64,000 nt of DNA from Euclidia mi (lineage: Eukaryota > Arthropoda > Insecta > Lepidoptera > Erebidae), in the NCBI GenBank assembly GCA_944739405.2, contig OX123196.2, positions 72,501,688-72,565,687 of the forward strand, in the 5' to 3' direction. Position 1 is the stretch's first letter, and every line of letters starts with the position of its first letter. The notes under the pieces were generated by a model. It was not told where the DNA came from and searched no databases. It worked only from the letters and a program-made list of their open reading frames with translations. Position numbers and translations under genes: made by a program. This document shows positions 50,366-63,060 of the stretch, one piece after another.

Positions 50366-50824
50366 TGGTGTGCTATTAAGTTTTAGTCTTTTAAACACTG
50401 ATCTTAATGTTTAGTTATACTGTTGTCTGATTTCTAATCGACGTGTGAATGCACGTTTCCTTTGAAACACAGTTATTGATGTTTTAAGCTAACCAAGGAT
50501 TAATCAAGCGGGTCATCTTGTCATATTACGTAGGTATAAGCAAATAAAAGTCATCATCTGTGTAGTGACGAATTAAGAATACAAAGTATCAGTACCACAT
50601 GTTATTCCATGTGTATCGTAAGACGCGACTAAAAAAATATACGAGACGGAAAACTCTACTTATTTATTTACTTATAGGTACATCAACAATATACATACTG
50701 AAATGCGTTAAGAATAAGGCACTGTAAATACAATCTTATATGTACATATATCAATTATATTTTTTATTAAAACTTACTTAAAATATAAAAATACTATAAT
50801 AAAATACATACATACATACATACA

Positions 50825-51138
50825 TATCGTCACGCCTTTTATCCCCGAAGGGGTAGGCAGAGGTGTATTTCTACACCCACTTTTCGCCAGATATACTTTA
50901 GTCCCACGTAATAAGGGGCGTGCATATTGCCGTACCGGGCACATTTCCAGACTCCGTGCTGCTACTGAGAATTTCGTGACAGAAAAACCCAATAACACTG
51001 CCCGACCCAGGAATCGAACCCGGGACCTCCCGATCCCACGCGCACATGTATGCCGCGAGACCAACGAGGCAGTCGTATAGGGTTTGATGTCGAGTTTTCC
51101 GTCTCTACGCAAAGATGGTATTTGCATCGCGTTATCCC
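50825..51138 (-). mobile_element. tRNA-derived SINE S1 plus composite extension, interrupted
   Basis: Preceded by an ATAC repeat (the SINE tail). Body GTCACGCCTTTTATCCCCGA and head CCAGGAATCGAACCCGGGAC / GCGAGACCAACGAGGCAGTC, then a composite extension (ATAGGGTTTGATGTCGAGTT, GCGTTATCCCTTA) that resumes after the MITE at 51743. Confidence 0.85.
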
Positions 51139-51740
51139 TTAGGCTCAGTTCACACCGAAATGGCAGCGGCCGGAAGCGAAGCGAAGAGCAGTTTCAGTGT
51201 CATATAATTTTAGTCTTTATCACCATGACTATAATACATAGAATCACTTGACAAACGTGCGCACGACCGCTCTGGCGGGCGCGAGCGGCCGCGAGCATGC
51301 GCTGGAAAGCGCGGGCAGCCGCGAGCATGCGCGGGAAGGCGCGGGCAGCCGCGAGCATGCGCGGGAAGGCGCGGGCAGCCGCGAGCATGCGCGGGAAGGC
51401 GCAGCGGCCGCAAGCAAACGCGGGAGGGCGCGGGCGGCCGTGTACCCAAGAATTTATTTTCCTTCTTAATATTATCCACGTTTCCTCTTCTTCGCCTTCA
51501 ATTATACGTTTATGTAGAATATGAACTGCGCACAGGAATAGCGTAAGCCTGAGCCGTGACGTAAGTTGCGCGCGGCCGCGAGCAGTCGCGGGCGGGCGCG
51601 AGCAGTCGCGAGCAGTCGCGCGCGGCCGCGAGCAGTCGCGGGCAGGCGCGAGCAGTCGCGGGCAGCCGCAAGCCTTCTCTTCGATGCCGGCCGCTGCGCG
51701 TCGCTTCCAGCCGCTGCCATTTCGGTGTGAACTGAGCCTA
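51139..51740. mobile_element. ~600-bp MITE with 31-bp TIRs and GC-rich internal minisatellites
   Basis: GGCTCAGTTCACACCGAAAT at the left and the exact reverse complement at the right. TTA on the left and TAA on the right fit a 3-bp TWA target duplication (PIF/Harbinger-like). Inside are a 30-bp minisatellite (GCGCGGGCAGCCGCGAGCAT) and a GCGAGCAGTCGCGG repeat. Long open frames here are compositional. Confidence 0.82.
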
Positions 51741-51865
51741 AGTCGCTTCTTACGACACCCACGGGAAGATAGGGGGTGGTGACACTTGTATTCTATGCCG
51801 TCAACCACACGGTCAATAAAATACACTTTACGCAAAATTAACAAGGAAATAGAAATATACAACCA

Positions 51866-52010
51866 GTCCGGCAGTGAACTGCAAAAGGTTGTTTTCAGGG
51901 AATAATTACTCACTTAACTTTAAAAAGTCAGTTGTGCGTGAGGTGAGTTTGATCTCGAGGCTCACAAAACCAGGTTATCATGGCGAAAATGGAAAGTTAG
52001 TTATGCAATG
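51866..52010. repeat. ~145-bp diverged direct repeat, unit 1 (unit 2 at 52690-52835)
   Basis: Both contain AGGGAATAATTA-CCACTTAA-like, CAGTTGTGCGTGAGGTGAGT and TTTGATCTCGAG, then TCATGGCG-AAATGGAA-GTTAGTTA. They differ at about one base in ten. Confidence 0.8.
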
Positions 52011-52311
52011 AGGAACATGCTAGTATACTGAAGTATCGGAAGTAATAAATAAAAGGACGTCAACTTGTAGCTAGCGTATATTGCGAACTAAACGGTTACA
52101 AATGATGTAGGCTTATTTATACGTGATCTTACTAACTAATTTTCTTATGTGGGTAAACTCAAATATATTACATATACCTATTCATTCTTTATGTATTCAT
52201 ATACCTACAATTGAATTAAAACTAACTATAACCAGGCGGAATGAAAACCAACCACATAAACTAAAGCAATAATTTCTATACTTAAATAACTTATTTTTAT
52301 TTTTTATTTGT

Positions 52312-52560
52312 AGACTCACGCCTGTATCCCTGAAGGGGTAGGCAGAGGTGTAATATTACACCCACATTTCGCCATTAATTTTTAGGTCCCACTTAATAGG
52401 GGGCGAGCCTATTGCCGTACCGGGCACATTACCAGACTCCGTGCTGCTACTGAGAATTTCCTAACGGAAAAACCTAATAACACTTTGCCCGACCCGGGAA
52501 TCAAACCCGGGACCTCCGATCAGCAGTCGCATACGCTATCCACTGGACCACGGAGGCAGT
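52312..52560 (-). mobile_element. tRNA-derived SINE S1, reverse copy (second head type)
   Basis: GACTCACGCCTGTATCCCTG, body, then head GGGAATCAAACCCGGGACCT and TCCACTGGACCACGGAGGCA. Confidence 0.85.
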
Positions 52561-53384
52561 CTACAAAAGAAAATATACGAGAAGGAAAACTCTACGTCAA
52601 ACACTATACCAAATCGTCTACTTAGTCAGTGTGTAGACAGGACGAATCGCCCTATTGCCTCGCAATGCTAATATTATAGGTCTACGTCTAGCAGAGAACT
52701 GCGAAAGGTTGGTTTCAGGGAATAATTATCCACTTAAATGTGAAAAGGCAGTTGTGCGTGAGGTGAGTTTGATCTCGAGACCCACGAAACTAGGGTCTCA
52801 TGGCGGAAATGGAAGGTTAGTTAATGCAATTAGATGTGTCATTAATTTCTTTTACTTCAAGAGGCAGCAGTTCTCACGTTCAAAGCCAGGGTGCGCACCA
52901 TTTACTATGTGTATACGTGTGTAGATTTATTTACCAAATTCACAGTTCTCGGATGTCAAGTTATTTAGTTTAGAAACATATTTCATATTAATAATAATTC
53001 CCCTGTACCTACTATAATCTGGATCATTTGATAAACTCTAGATTAGCAATGAACAATAGGACATTAGAACTAATCGAATCTAAAAGAACCTAATTAAACG
53101 CATCATCAGTATCCAGGAATCACGGTTGTATCTCGTGAGGCATTACAATTTGTTGTAGTGCGCATAGGTATACATAATCCGTCGTTGTGCGGTGTTTCAC
53201 GTTCCGCGTGTAATTGGATCTGAGGTCGCGTGGCCGCGCGGCTTCCCTCGCACGGGGCCGCCGCCGCCGCCGCCCTACGCACTTTTTCCTTATTTATTGT
53301 TCAAAATGATATCAAAAAGAATTTGAGGTTTTACTGTTTACGATCCGAGACTTGTAGAATGGAACTAACTTTGTAGAGTCTACA

Positions 53385-53690
53385 GGTAGTAGAGCCTTGC
53401 TGATTTCAGCATGAATGGGCCGGCTCGACCGGGGAAGTACTACCCTCTCACAGAAAATCGACGTAAAATAACAGTACCTAAACGGTTGCGTTTCGTTCGG
53501 TGAGTGAGAGTGCCGGAGGCCCTATCCCCTATTCCTTCTCCCTCATTCAACTCCTTATCCTATCCCTATTCTCAATCCCAAGGAGCGGCAACGCACTTGT
53601 GACTCCTGTGGTGTTGCTTGTGTCCATGCGCGGCGGTAATTGATTACCATGAGGCGATCCGTCTGCTCGTTTGCCGCCTATTGCTATATA
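53385..53690 (-). repeat. Dispersed repeat R4, copy 2
   Basis: Reverse of 16630-16978: AGAGCCTTGCTGATTTCAGC, CGGCTCGACCGGGGAAGTAC, GTGCCGGAGGCCCTATCCCC, GGAGCGGCAACGCACTTGTG. Confidence 0.8.
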
Positions 53691-54590
53691 TAAAAAAAAG
53701 TCTCGGTATAGTGGACATGTTAAGCACAGGCACTCCATTTGATTGCAAGACGACCACTTAACAATTCACCATACTTGCAGTCTATTTGATTACAATACGA
53801 AACAATTATAGGAACATGTTCATTTACTACACTAAACTGTCCTAAGAAAGTAATAGGTATTTTACAAAAATATGACCCGCAAGCGATTTACTAAACGTTG
53901 AACCCGTTTAACTTCCACATTGAAAAACGACGATATAAATCAATTAATAATGTAGGTACTCTAAAAGGTAGCGAACTGACGAGCGCTACGTGACAAACTT
54001 ACTAAAAAGAAATAATATCTATTCTAGCTTTAGTTTCAGTACAAGCTGTGACGACAGAGTCTCTCAACGGAATTATTTATAATATAAGTAACTGTTCTTC
54101 TGCTCACTTGCTTTCAAATTTCGTGAACAATAACTTTTCAATTTGCAAATGTCTTTGCGAGTTTTGTTTGAGCACACTTATCTCATAATTCCAGTAGGAA
54201 ACTTTGGCAGCTCTAAGTTGTCGACAACGAGCAAACGTATTAATAAAACATACGCTTTATTATGTAGATTTTGTCTAACTCTTCTGCGTATCTCATATTT
54301 TTAATTATAAAACTTGTGCTAAGTAGGTAAGTCAGTAAGTAGGGTAACGTAGGTAGATACAAACTTACGAGTGGCGGAGTGAGTTCCACACGACAAAAAA
54401 GGGCGATGAGCTACAATGTGTTAATCTACAACAAATAGTGCAGCAATAAGTTCCTCAATATAGATGCAATTAGAGTAAATTCGCATCTGGCAATCGAAAT
54501 TGACGCAGGTGAACCCGCAAGGAAAAGTGTCTAAGTTTGGTATAAATAAGGCGAGCTATTTCATAATTGTATACAAATTGACATCGTGCC

Positions 54591-54757
54591 ATGATGCCAA
54601 TGTCATCATCATCAGCCCCTTATACTGTCCCACAGCTGGGCACGGGCCTCTTCTCAATATGAGAAGGGTAAGGCCATAGTCCACCTCGCTGGCCAAGTGC
54701 GGGTTGGCAGACTTCACATGTCTTTCGAGAACATTATGGAGAACTCTCAGACATGCA
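54591..54757. repeat. SINE (family S2) fragment between the two duplicate copies
   Basis: CATCATCATCAGCCCCTTAT to CTCAGACATGCAG is almost identical to 59526-59693, which follows copy B after an extra 200 bp. The one difference I see is CCAATGTC versus ACAATGTC. Confidence 0.9.
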
Positions 54758-55559
54758 GGCGTGGTGCGCGTGTCAAACTATTGCACTATAGCGCATGTGT
54801 TTACACATGTTGTACAACATTATTCTGCCTGACAATCAGCAATGGTCAATTTTTATATAAACAATAACATAATTTCATTTTCCACAGCTACATCACACAC
54901 ACACATCGATAATAATTCCTTAGTGTCCCCTCATTATCTATACGTCACTGTGGGCGGGGCTTGCTGAAATGTGGCACGCGCGAAATGTACGCGATGACGT
55001 GACATTCACCGTTCTATTACTATTTATTTCTGTGTTCATAAGCGTCACGTTGTGACCTAGATGAATAAATGATTTTGACTTTGACTTTGACTTTGTAGTC
55101 TGGTGTGCTATTAAGTTTTAGTCTTTTAAACACTGATCTTAATGTTTAGTTATACTGTTGTCTGATTTCTAATCGACGTGTGAATGCACGTTTCCTTTGA
55201 AACACAGTTATTGATGTTTTAAGCTAACCAAGGATTAATCAAGCGGGTCATCTTGTCATATTACGTAGGTATAAGCAAATAAAAGTCATCATCTGTGTAG
55301 TGACGAATTAAGAATACAAAGTATCAGTACCACATGTTATTCCATGTGTATCGTAAGACGCGACTAAAAAAATATACGAGACGGAAAACTCTACTTATTT
55401 ATTTACTTATAGGTACATCAACAATATACATACTGAAATGCGTTAAGAATAAGGCACTGTAAATACAATCTTATATGTACATATATCAATTATATTTTTT
55501 ATTAAAACTTACTTAAAATATAAAAATACTATAATAAAATACATACATACATACATACA

Positions 55560-55873
55560 TATCGTCACGCCTTTTATCCCCGAAGGGGTAGGCAGAGGTG
55601 TATTTCTACACCCACTTTTCGCCAGATATACTTTAGTCCCACGTAATAAGGGGCGTGCATATTGCCGTACCGGGCACATTTCCAGACTCCGTGCTGCTAC
55701 TGAGAATTTCGTGACAGAAAAACCCAATAACACTGCCCGACCCAGGAATCGAACCCGGGACCTCCCGATCCCACGCGCACATGTATGCCGCGAGACCAAC
55801 GAGGCAGTCGTATAGGGTTTGATGTCGAGTTTTCCGTCTCTACGCAAAGATGGTATTTGCATCGCGTTATCCC
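55560..55873 (-). mobile_element. SINE S1 plus extension, duplicate of 50825-51138
   Basis: Same sequence at +4,735. Confidence 0.9.
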
Positions 55874-56475
55874 TTAGGCTCAGTTCACACCGAAATGGCA
55901 GCGGCCGGAAGCGAAGCGAAGAGCAGTTTCAGTGTCATATAATTTTAGTCTTTATCACCATGACTATAATACATAGAATCACTTGACAAACGTGCGCACG
56001 ACCGCTCTGGCGGGCGCGAGCGGCCGCGAGCATGCGCTGGAAAGCGCGGGCAGCCGCGAGCATGCGCGGGAAGGCGCGGGCAGCCGCGAGCATGCGCGGG
56101 AAGGCGCGGGCAGCCGCGAGCATGCGCGGGAAGGCGCAGCGGCCGCAAGCAAACGCGGGAGGGCGCGGGCGGCCGTGTACCCAAGAATTTATTTTCCTTC
56201 TTAATATTATCCACGTTTCCTCTTCTTCGCCTTCAATTATACGTTTATGTAGAATATGAACTGCGCACAGGAATAGCGTAAGCCTGAGCCGTGACGTAAG
56301 TTGCGCGCGGCCGCGAGCAGTCGCGGGCGGGCGCGAGCAGTCGCGAGCAGTCGCGCGCGGCCGCGAGCAGTCGCGGGCAGGCGCGAGCAGTCGCGGGCAG
56401 CCGCAAGCCTTCTCTTCGATGCCGGCCGCTGCGCGTCGCTTCCAGCCGCTGCCATTTCGGTGTGAACTGAGCCTA
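55874..56475. mobile_element. 600-bp MITE, duplicate of 51139-51740
   Basis: Same sequence at +4,735. Confidence 0.88.
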
Positions 56476-57046
56476 AGTCGCTTCTTACGACACCCACGGG
56501 AAGATAGGGGGTGGTGACACTTGTATTCTATGCCGTCAACCACACGGTCAATAAAATACACTTTACGCAAAATTAACAAGGAAATAGAAATATACAACCA
56601 GTCCGGCAGTGAACTGCAAAAGGTTGTTTTCAGGGAATAATTACTCACTTAACTTTAAAAAGTCAGTTGTGCGTGAGGTGAGTTTGATCTCGAGGCTCAC
56701 AAAACCAGGTTATCATGGCGAAAATGGAAAGTTAGTTATGCAATGAGGAACATGCTAGTATACTGAAGTATCGGAAGTAATAAATAAAAGGACGTCAACT
56801 TGTAGCTAGCGTATATTGCGAACTAAACGGTTACAAATGATGTAGGCTTATTTATACGTGATCTTACTAACTAATTTTCTTATGTGGGTAAACTCAAATA
56901 TATTACATATACCTATTCATTCTTTATGTATTCATATACCTACAATTGAATTAAAACTAACTATAACCAGGCGGAATGAAAACCAACCACATAAACTAAA
57001 GCAATAATTTCTATACTTAAATAACTTATTTTTATTTTTTATTTGT

Positions 57047-57295
57047 AGACTCACGCCTGTATCCCTGAAGGGGTAGGCAGAGGTGTAATATTACACCCAC
57101 ATTTCGCCATTAATTTTTAGGTCCCACTTAATAGGGGGCGAGCCTATTGCCGTACCGGGCACATTACCAGACTCCGTGCTGCTACTGAGAATTTCCTAAC
57201 GGAAAAACCTAATAACACTTTGCCCGACCCGGGAATCAAACCCGGGACCTCCGATCAGCAGTCGCATACGCTATCCACTGGACCACGGAGGCAGT
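57047..57295 (-). mobile_element. SINE S1, duplicate of 52312-52560
   Basis: Same sequence at +4,735. Confidence 0.9.
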
Positions 57296-58119
57296 CTACA
57301 AAAGAAAATATACGAGAAGGAAAACTCTACGTCAAACACTATACCAAATCGTCTACTTAGTCAGTGTGTAGACAGGACGAATCGCCCTATTGCCTCGCAA
57401 TGCTAATATTATAGGTCTACGTCTAGCAGAGAACTGCGAAAGGTTGGTTTCAGGGAATAATTATCCACTTAAATGTGAAAAGGCAGTTGTGCGTGAGGTG
57501 AGTTTGATCTCGAGACCCACGAAACTAGGGTCTCATGGCGGAAATGGAAGGTTAGTTAATGCAATTAGATGTGTCATTAATTTCTTTTACTTCAAGAGGC
57601 AGCAGTTCTCACGTTCAAAGCCAGGGTGCGCACCATTTACTATGTGTATACGTGTGTAGATTTATTTACCAAATTCACAGTTCTCGGATGTCAAGTTATT
57701 TAGTTTAGAAACATATTTCATATTAATAATAATTCCCCTGTACCTACTATAATCTGGATCATTTGATAAACTCTAGATTAGCAATGAACAATAGGACATT
57801 AGAACTAATCGAATCTAAAAGAACCTAATTAAACGCATCATCAGTATCCAGGAATCACGGTTGTATCTCGTGAGGCATTACAATTTGTTGTAGTGCGCAT
57901 AGGTATACATAATCCGTCGTTGTGCGGTGTTTCACGTTCCGCGTGTAATTGGATCTGAGGTCGCGTGGCCGCGCGGCTTCCCTCGCACGGGGCCGCCGCC
58001 GCCGCCGCCCTACGCACTTTTTCCTTATTTATTGTTCAAAATGATATCAAAAAGAATTTGAGGTTTTACTGTTTACGATCCGAGACTTGTAGAATGGAAC
58101 TAACTTTGTAGAGTCTACA

Positions 58120-58425
58120 GGTAGTAGAGCCTTGCTGATTTCAGCATGAATGGGCCGGCTCGACCGGGGAAGTACTACCCTCTCACAGAAAATCGACGTA
58201 AAATAACAGTACCTAAACGGTTGCGTTTCGTTCGGTGAGTGAGAGTGCCGGAGGCCCTATCCCCTATTCCTTCTCCCTCATTCAACTCCTTATCCTATCC
58301 CTATTCTCAATCCCAAGGAGCGGCAACGCACTTGTGACTCCTGTGGTGTTGCTTGTGTCCATGCGCGGCGGTAATTGATTACCATGAGGCGATCCGTCTG
58401 CTCGTTTGCCGCCTATTGCTATATA
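58120..58425 (-). repeat. Dispersed repeat R4, duplicate copy
   Basis: Same as 53385-53690 at +4,735. Confidence 0.85.
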
Positions 58426-59534
58426 TAAAAAAAAGTCTCGGTATAGTGGACATGTTAAGCACAGGCACTCCATTTGATTGCAAGACGACCACTTAACAAT
58501 TCACCATACTTGCAGTCTATTTGATTACAATACGAAACAATTATAGGAACATGTTCATTTACTACACTAAACTGTCCTAAGAAAGTAATAGGTATTTTAC
58601 AAAAATATGACCCGCAAGCGATTTACTAAACGTTGAACCCGTTTAACTTCCACATTGAAAAACGACGATATAAATCAATTAATAATGTAGGTACTCTAAA
58701 AGGTAGCGAACTGACGAGCGCTACGTGACAAACTTACTAAAAAGAAATAATATCTATTCTAGCTTTAGTTTCAGTACAAGCTGTGACGACAGAGTCTCTC
58801 AACGGAATTATTTATAATATAAGTAACTGTTCTTCTGCTCACTTGCTTTCAAATTTCGTGAACAATAACTTTTCAATTTGCAAATGTCTTTGCGAGTTTT
58901 GTTTGAGCACACTTATCTCATAATTCCAGTAGGAAACTTTGGCAGCTCTAAGTTGTCGACAACGAGCAAACGTATTAATAAAACATACGCTTTATTATGT
59001 AGATTTTGTCTAACTCTTCTGCGTATCTCATATTTTTAATTATAAAACTTGTGCTAAGTAGGTAAGTCAGTAAGTAGGGTAACGTAGGTAGATACAAACT
59101 TACGAGTGGCGGAGTGAGTTCCACACGACAAAAAAGGGCGATGAGCTACAATGTGTTAATCTACAACAAATAGTGCAGCAATAAGTTCCTCAATATAGAT
59201 GCAATTAGAGTAAATTCGCATCTGGCAATCGAAATTGACGCAGGTGAACCCGCAAGGAAAAGTGTCTAAGTTTGGTATAAATAAGGCGAGCTATTTCATA
59301 ATTGTATACAAATTGACATCGTGCCCTCTGTTCGAAACTTTAAAGCTAGGCTGAAGCAGGTGCCTTACCCGTAGGAATTATTATGTTGTAGATATCAAGG
59401 CGTTGCTCAGGTATGAATACATTGTTTGTTCCTCATTGTCAGCGTAGGTATAAGTATATGTGTAGGTAAGTATATTATGGTATCTAGATCGTCATAGTAA
59501 TGTTGCCTTTTGATATTTAATTAGCATGATGACA

Positions 59535-59846
59535 ATGTCATCATCATCAGCCCCTTATACTGTCCCACAGCTGGGCACGGGCCTCTTCTCAATATGAGAA
59601 GGGTAAGGCCATAGTCCACCTCGCTGGCCAAGTGCGGGTTGGCAGACTTCACATGTCTTTCGAGAACATTATGGAGAACTCTCAGACATGCAGGTTTCCT
59701 CACGATGTTTTCCTTCACCGTTTAGCAAGCGATAATTAACAATTTAATACGCACATAACTCTGAAAAGTCATCGATGCGCGCCGTGGATTCGAACCCGGA
59801 CCCTCTGCGTAGCAGTCTGTCGGTCTCTCCACTAGGCTATCGCTGC
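59535..59846 (-). mobile_element. tRNA-derived SINE S2, full reverse copy
   Basis: CAGCCCCTTATACTGTCCCA, GGTTTCCTCACGATGTTTTC, CTTCACCGTTTAGCAAGCGA, then tRNA-like head CCGTGGATTCGAACCCGGAC (reverse B-box) and CTCTCCACTAGGCTATCGCTG. Common across Lepidoptera. Confidence 0.82.
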
Positions 59847-59984
59847 TGGTGATGATGACAATGATGACAATGTTAATAATCGAAATTAAGTAACAAAGTA
59901 CTTATTCGAGACTGAGCAGCAATCTATTAATAATCGTCATCGTAAGCCGTCTGTATAATCTTATAGGTATACTTATAATCTGTC

Positions 59985-60235
59985 TCACTGCTGGCCATAA
60001 GCCTCGTCTAATTTAGGAGACGCTTTTTCAAAGGCAAAGTCCACCACATTGGCCAAGTGAATATTGGCAGTCTTCACATGTTTTTCGGAAACAAAAATAT
60101 AACTGTCAAAGATGCAGGTTGCCTTACGATGTTTTTCTTCGACGTGAACCAAGCGATATTTGATGAAGGATGCGCACTACTGACTGATGTGCCGGGGATT
60201 TGAATTTGGGACCCTCTGCGTAGCAGTCTACCACT
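59985..60235 (-). mobile_element. SINE S2, diverged reverse copy
   Basis: The same order of blocks: CCACCACATTGGCCAAGTGA, GTCTTCACATGTTTTTCGGA, GATGCAGGTTGCCTTACGAT, and a degraded head GGGATTTGAATTTGGGACCC. Confidence 0.75.
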
Positions 60236-60570
60236 TCCTTATTACAAGACACAAAGAATATTTTATTGTATTAGGCTGGTGTCTATTTGGTGATAATTTA
60301 AGAAGTACGAGTAAGTGTCACAGTAGTTCTGTGACGCAAAGTTTATTTAGTAATAAAACCTCCAGACAACAGGCTCTCTCTGAAAAGTGTGTACCTACGC
60401 CTACGTAGACTCGTTCGCGACGATTAGAGGACTCCTGTAATGCGATTACACCGGCGTGAAACAATTAAACTTGTTGTAAGTATTGCTCAAAGTTCGTAAT
60501 TAAAGCCTAACAAATTCAGACTAGTAAGACGAGTGCTAAAATAATTAACGCCTACTGCGATAAAGGCCCG
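60236..60570. other. No recognised feature
   Basis: AT-rich spacer between SINE S2 and the GC-rich block. Confidence 0.4.
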
Positions 60571-60574
60571 GTCA

Positions 60575-61095
60575 CTGCTTACAGCGGCGGCGGCTGCGGC
60601 GAGCGTTTTCGATGTACATGGCGCGCTTTGCTACGCCGCGCCGCGGCGACTGATGACGCCTCAGAGTAAACGCGCCATGTACAGTCGAACAACTTCCCGC
60701 TAGGCCACCATTAGGGCGAGAATCGCTCAGCAAGACATTATCGCTTCCAGCGCTACTTTACACATACATTGACACTCGTATACAAAACCTGTTTCTAGTG
60801 TGCCTCGACTCTATGAGCGAGTCAAGAGAATTTTTTTCAAACTGGTCCACCGCCGACTTGTTTGATTGTACATCGAAATCGCTCGCCGCTGCCGTCGCCG
60901 CTGTAGCCTGTGGCCGGGCCGATAACGGCGTGTACAGACTAACTGAATTATGTCGTGTGGCCCCGCCCCCGGCAAGTAGCGGTACGGCGGCAGCGGCGCG
61001 GCACCGGCGCGTGGCCGGTGTGATGTGGCCGCAGTGTACAGCGCGCCATCAGCCGGGACACTCGTCTCCCCACTCAGCGCGCGAAACAACACTGC
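60575..61095. other. GC-rich block with small inverted repeat (possible promoter/5' region)
   Basis: GCGGCGGCGGCTGCGGCGAG, many CpG, and an inverted pair TGTACATGGCGCG / CGCGCCATGTACA at about 60613 and 60670. A stretch at 60875-61030 is rich in GCCGCTGCCG and GGCACCGGCGCG. It could be a promoter or untranslated exon (of the minus-strand gene or another), or a MITE with GC ends. I found no convincing coding or splice structure. Confidence 0.3.
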
Positions 61096-61099
61096 TTTG

Positions 61100-62740
61100 G
61101 TTTACAAAACAAACCCATCAATTAAAAGACATAACGCTCATGTTTACCATTCGAATTTTGAATACTCTGTGTGAGCTGCCAGTGCTACGACGTTCGAGTT
61201 TTGAATGATTTCGTATTCAAGTGCAACGACTTAACGACTTTCAGAATAAAGTTGGAATAATTTTGACTGTGAACAGAAAACTTTTAGAATATAATAAAGC
61301 AAGCTATTAACAAGTTTTGTATTGATGTACCTATCTGCTTAGTTTCATTGTGTGCCATATTTAAATTAAATATATTAATAATTAGCAAAAAAAGGACAAT
61401 AATAAAAAAATAAAAAAAATAGAAATAATTAACTTAACAACAGTGCAACAGGTGACCGACACAACGACGCTCGACATGATCTTATATGACGTAAGTAATT
61501 ATATTTAGCTTATATAGCACATAATAATTATTATTTATCCTTAAATTATTACCTGTTATGCAGTACTAGTCATGTAACATGCAAATAATATGCAGCAGGC
61601 CAGCATAGGTACAACAAACATGAAAGGACTCAAAATTAGCACACTCGGCTACTTTTTTTGCATATGCAGAGGTACCGGGTCGTAACGGCTTACGATAAAA
61701 GTTTGCGTTTTCTTACTTCACGTCGAGAAGTAACATAGTTTTAAATGTATCTCAATCAATTTATAAACAGTTATACAAAGTATTCCTAAAATTAAATAAG
61801 GGTGAATGAAAAAACACAACTAGATGAATCATAATCTTCAAAACACAGTTTTGTAGTAAGCAGGCTGCAACTTCACTGGTAAAAAATTATAAGTAGAGTT
61901 TGTTTATTCGTCCTTAGAACGGATTTGATAAGCTCTTGTTTACAACATACCTCAAAGATCTCGCTCTTAGTGTTATTTCACTAACTTAATAAAGGAAGCC
62001 GTCGTCATAGTCAAGTGTAAGAACATAACTACACAAAAATAAGAAGATGTAGGGCGGCTAGAAGTGTTGTGCCCTGAATTAAACGCAACAGGACGTGGAT
62101 GCTGCATTACGTGCTCTAGGATAACTCTACGTTGACGAGGCTGTTAAAAAGACGCCAGTAAGACATGATTGCACGGATGGCGTCGTACTTTAAACGGTCG
62201 CTCTACCGCTGAACTGTTGGACAAAACAAGAGGACCCTTTCAGTAATCCACAAATTGTTGTTTCCAGGCTGGGAGTGTCTTTGTTGATTGAATGTTTGTA
62301 AAGTTTCCCGTGACACAAGAAAGGGAATAGTTTAAAGAAAAGAAATATGTAAACGTCACTGATAAAACAATGTACTCTACATACGTAATGTGCATAATGA
62401 GCGTGAGTGCGTGAAATGTGCTGTGAAATGTGCAGCCAGCGTCATCGTTGCGTTGTACGAACTCATTAAGTAGATATCAATAGATATTAGACCTCGTCAC
62501 AACTAACTACGTAGTGAATTGGCCAGACCTATCGTAGTATTATCTCACACTGGCCTATCATCTGACGCAGGTTTCATATCGAATGGATTAGCGATTTCGT
62601 ATCAATCTTTATGGTACTCGCGTGCTATAAGAACTAATTGATTTTGACATACGTCACTTTGTTTTGTAATGTTATATACAGTGTTTACATAATTCTATAA
62701 AATCTTAGTAACCTGAACTGATCTTATTTTATATATTATT
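61100..62740. other. AT-rich sequence without recognised feature
   Basis: No open frame or repeat I can name. A donor-like ATGACGTAAGTAATT on the plus strand at about 61486 is isolated. Confidence 0.4.
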
Positions 62741-62744
62741 TTAT

Positions 62745-62850
62745 AGACTCACGCCTGTATCCCCGAAGGGGTAGGTAGAGGTGTAATATTACACCCACAT
62801 TTCGCCATGATCTTTTAGGTCCCACGTAATAGGGGGCGAGACTATTGCCT
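62745..62850 (-). mobile_element. SINE S1, truncated (tail half only)
   Basis: GACTCACGCCTGTATCCCCG to GGGGGCGAGACTATTGCC, then stops at TTATTAAAAAATA; the tRNA-like head is missing. Confidence 0.8.
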
Positions 62851-63060
62851 TATTAAAAAATATAAATTATTAACTTCAGATAGATATTGTATAAAATATT
62901 TAAGATCATTCATTTGAAATAACATTAAAGATCATAAAATCGTTTAAATGACGATAGAAATGGTACCTGTAGAAATTCCTTTTTCTCAAGAAACCTATTT
63001 AAGCGACATTTTAACACCTGGGTGTCCGAAGTCGCGAAATGACGCAAACGCTTTCGAAAA

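Larger units (their letters stand above)
50023..54590. repeat. 4,568-bp direct duplication, copy A
   Basis: Identical as far as I can read to 54758-59325 at an offset of 4,735. It begins inside the hAT-like MITE and ends at ...ACATCGTGCC. It contains SINEs at 50825 and 52312, a MITE at 51139 and the R4 repeat at 53385. Confidence 0.95.
54758..59325. repeat. 4,568-bp direct duplication, copy B
   Basis: Second copy of 50023-54590. It starts at GGCGTGGTGCGCGTGTCAAA inside the MITE (so lacks its left TIR) and ends GACATCGTGCC before CTCTGTTCG. It contains duplicate SINEs (55560-55873, 57047-57295), the 600-bp MITE (55874-56475), the R4 repeat (58120-58425) and a LINE tail (55035-55100). Confidence 0.95.

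Noticed and set aside
51200..51913. 237-codon minus-strand frame (and its duplicate at 55935-56648)
   Set aside because: Runs through a MITE with minisatellites; composition-driven and not related to any family.
60811..61208. Open frames in the GC-rich block as protein-coding
   Set aside because: No similarity, both strands open, no splice or start support.
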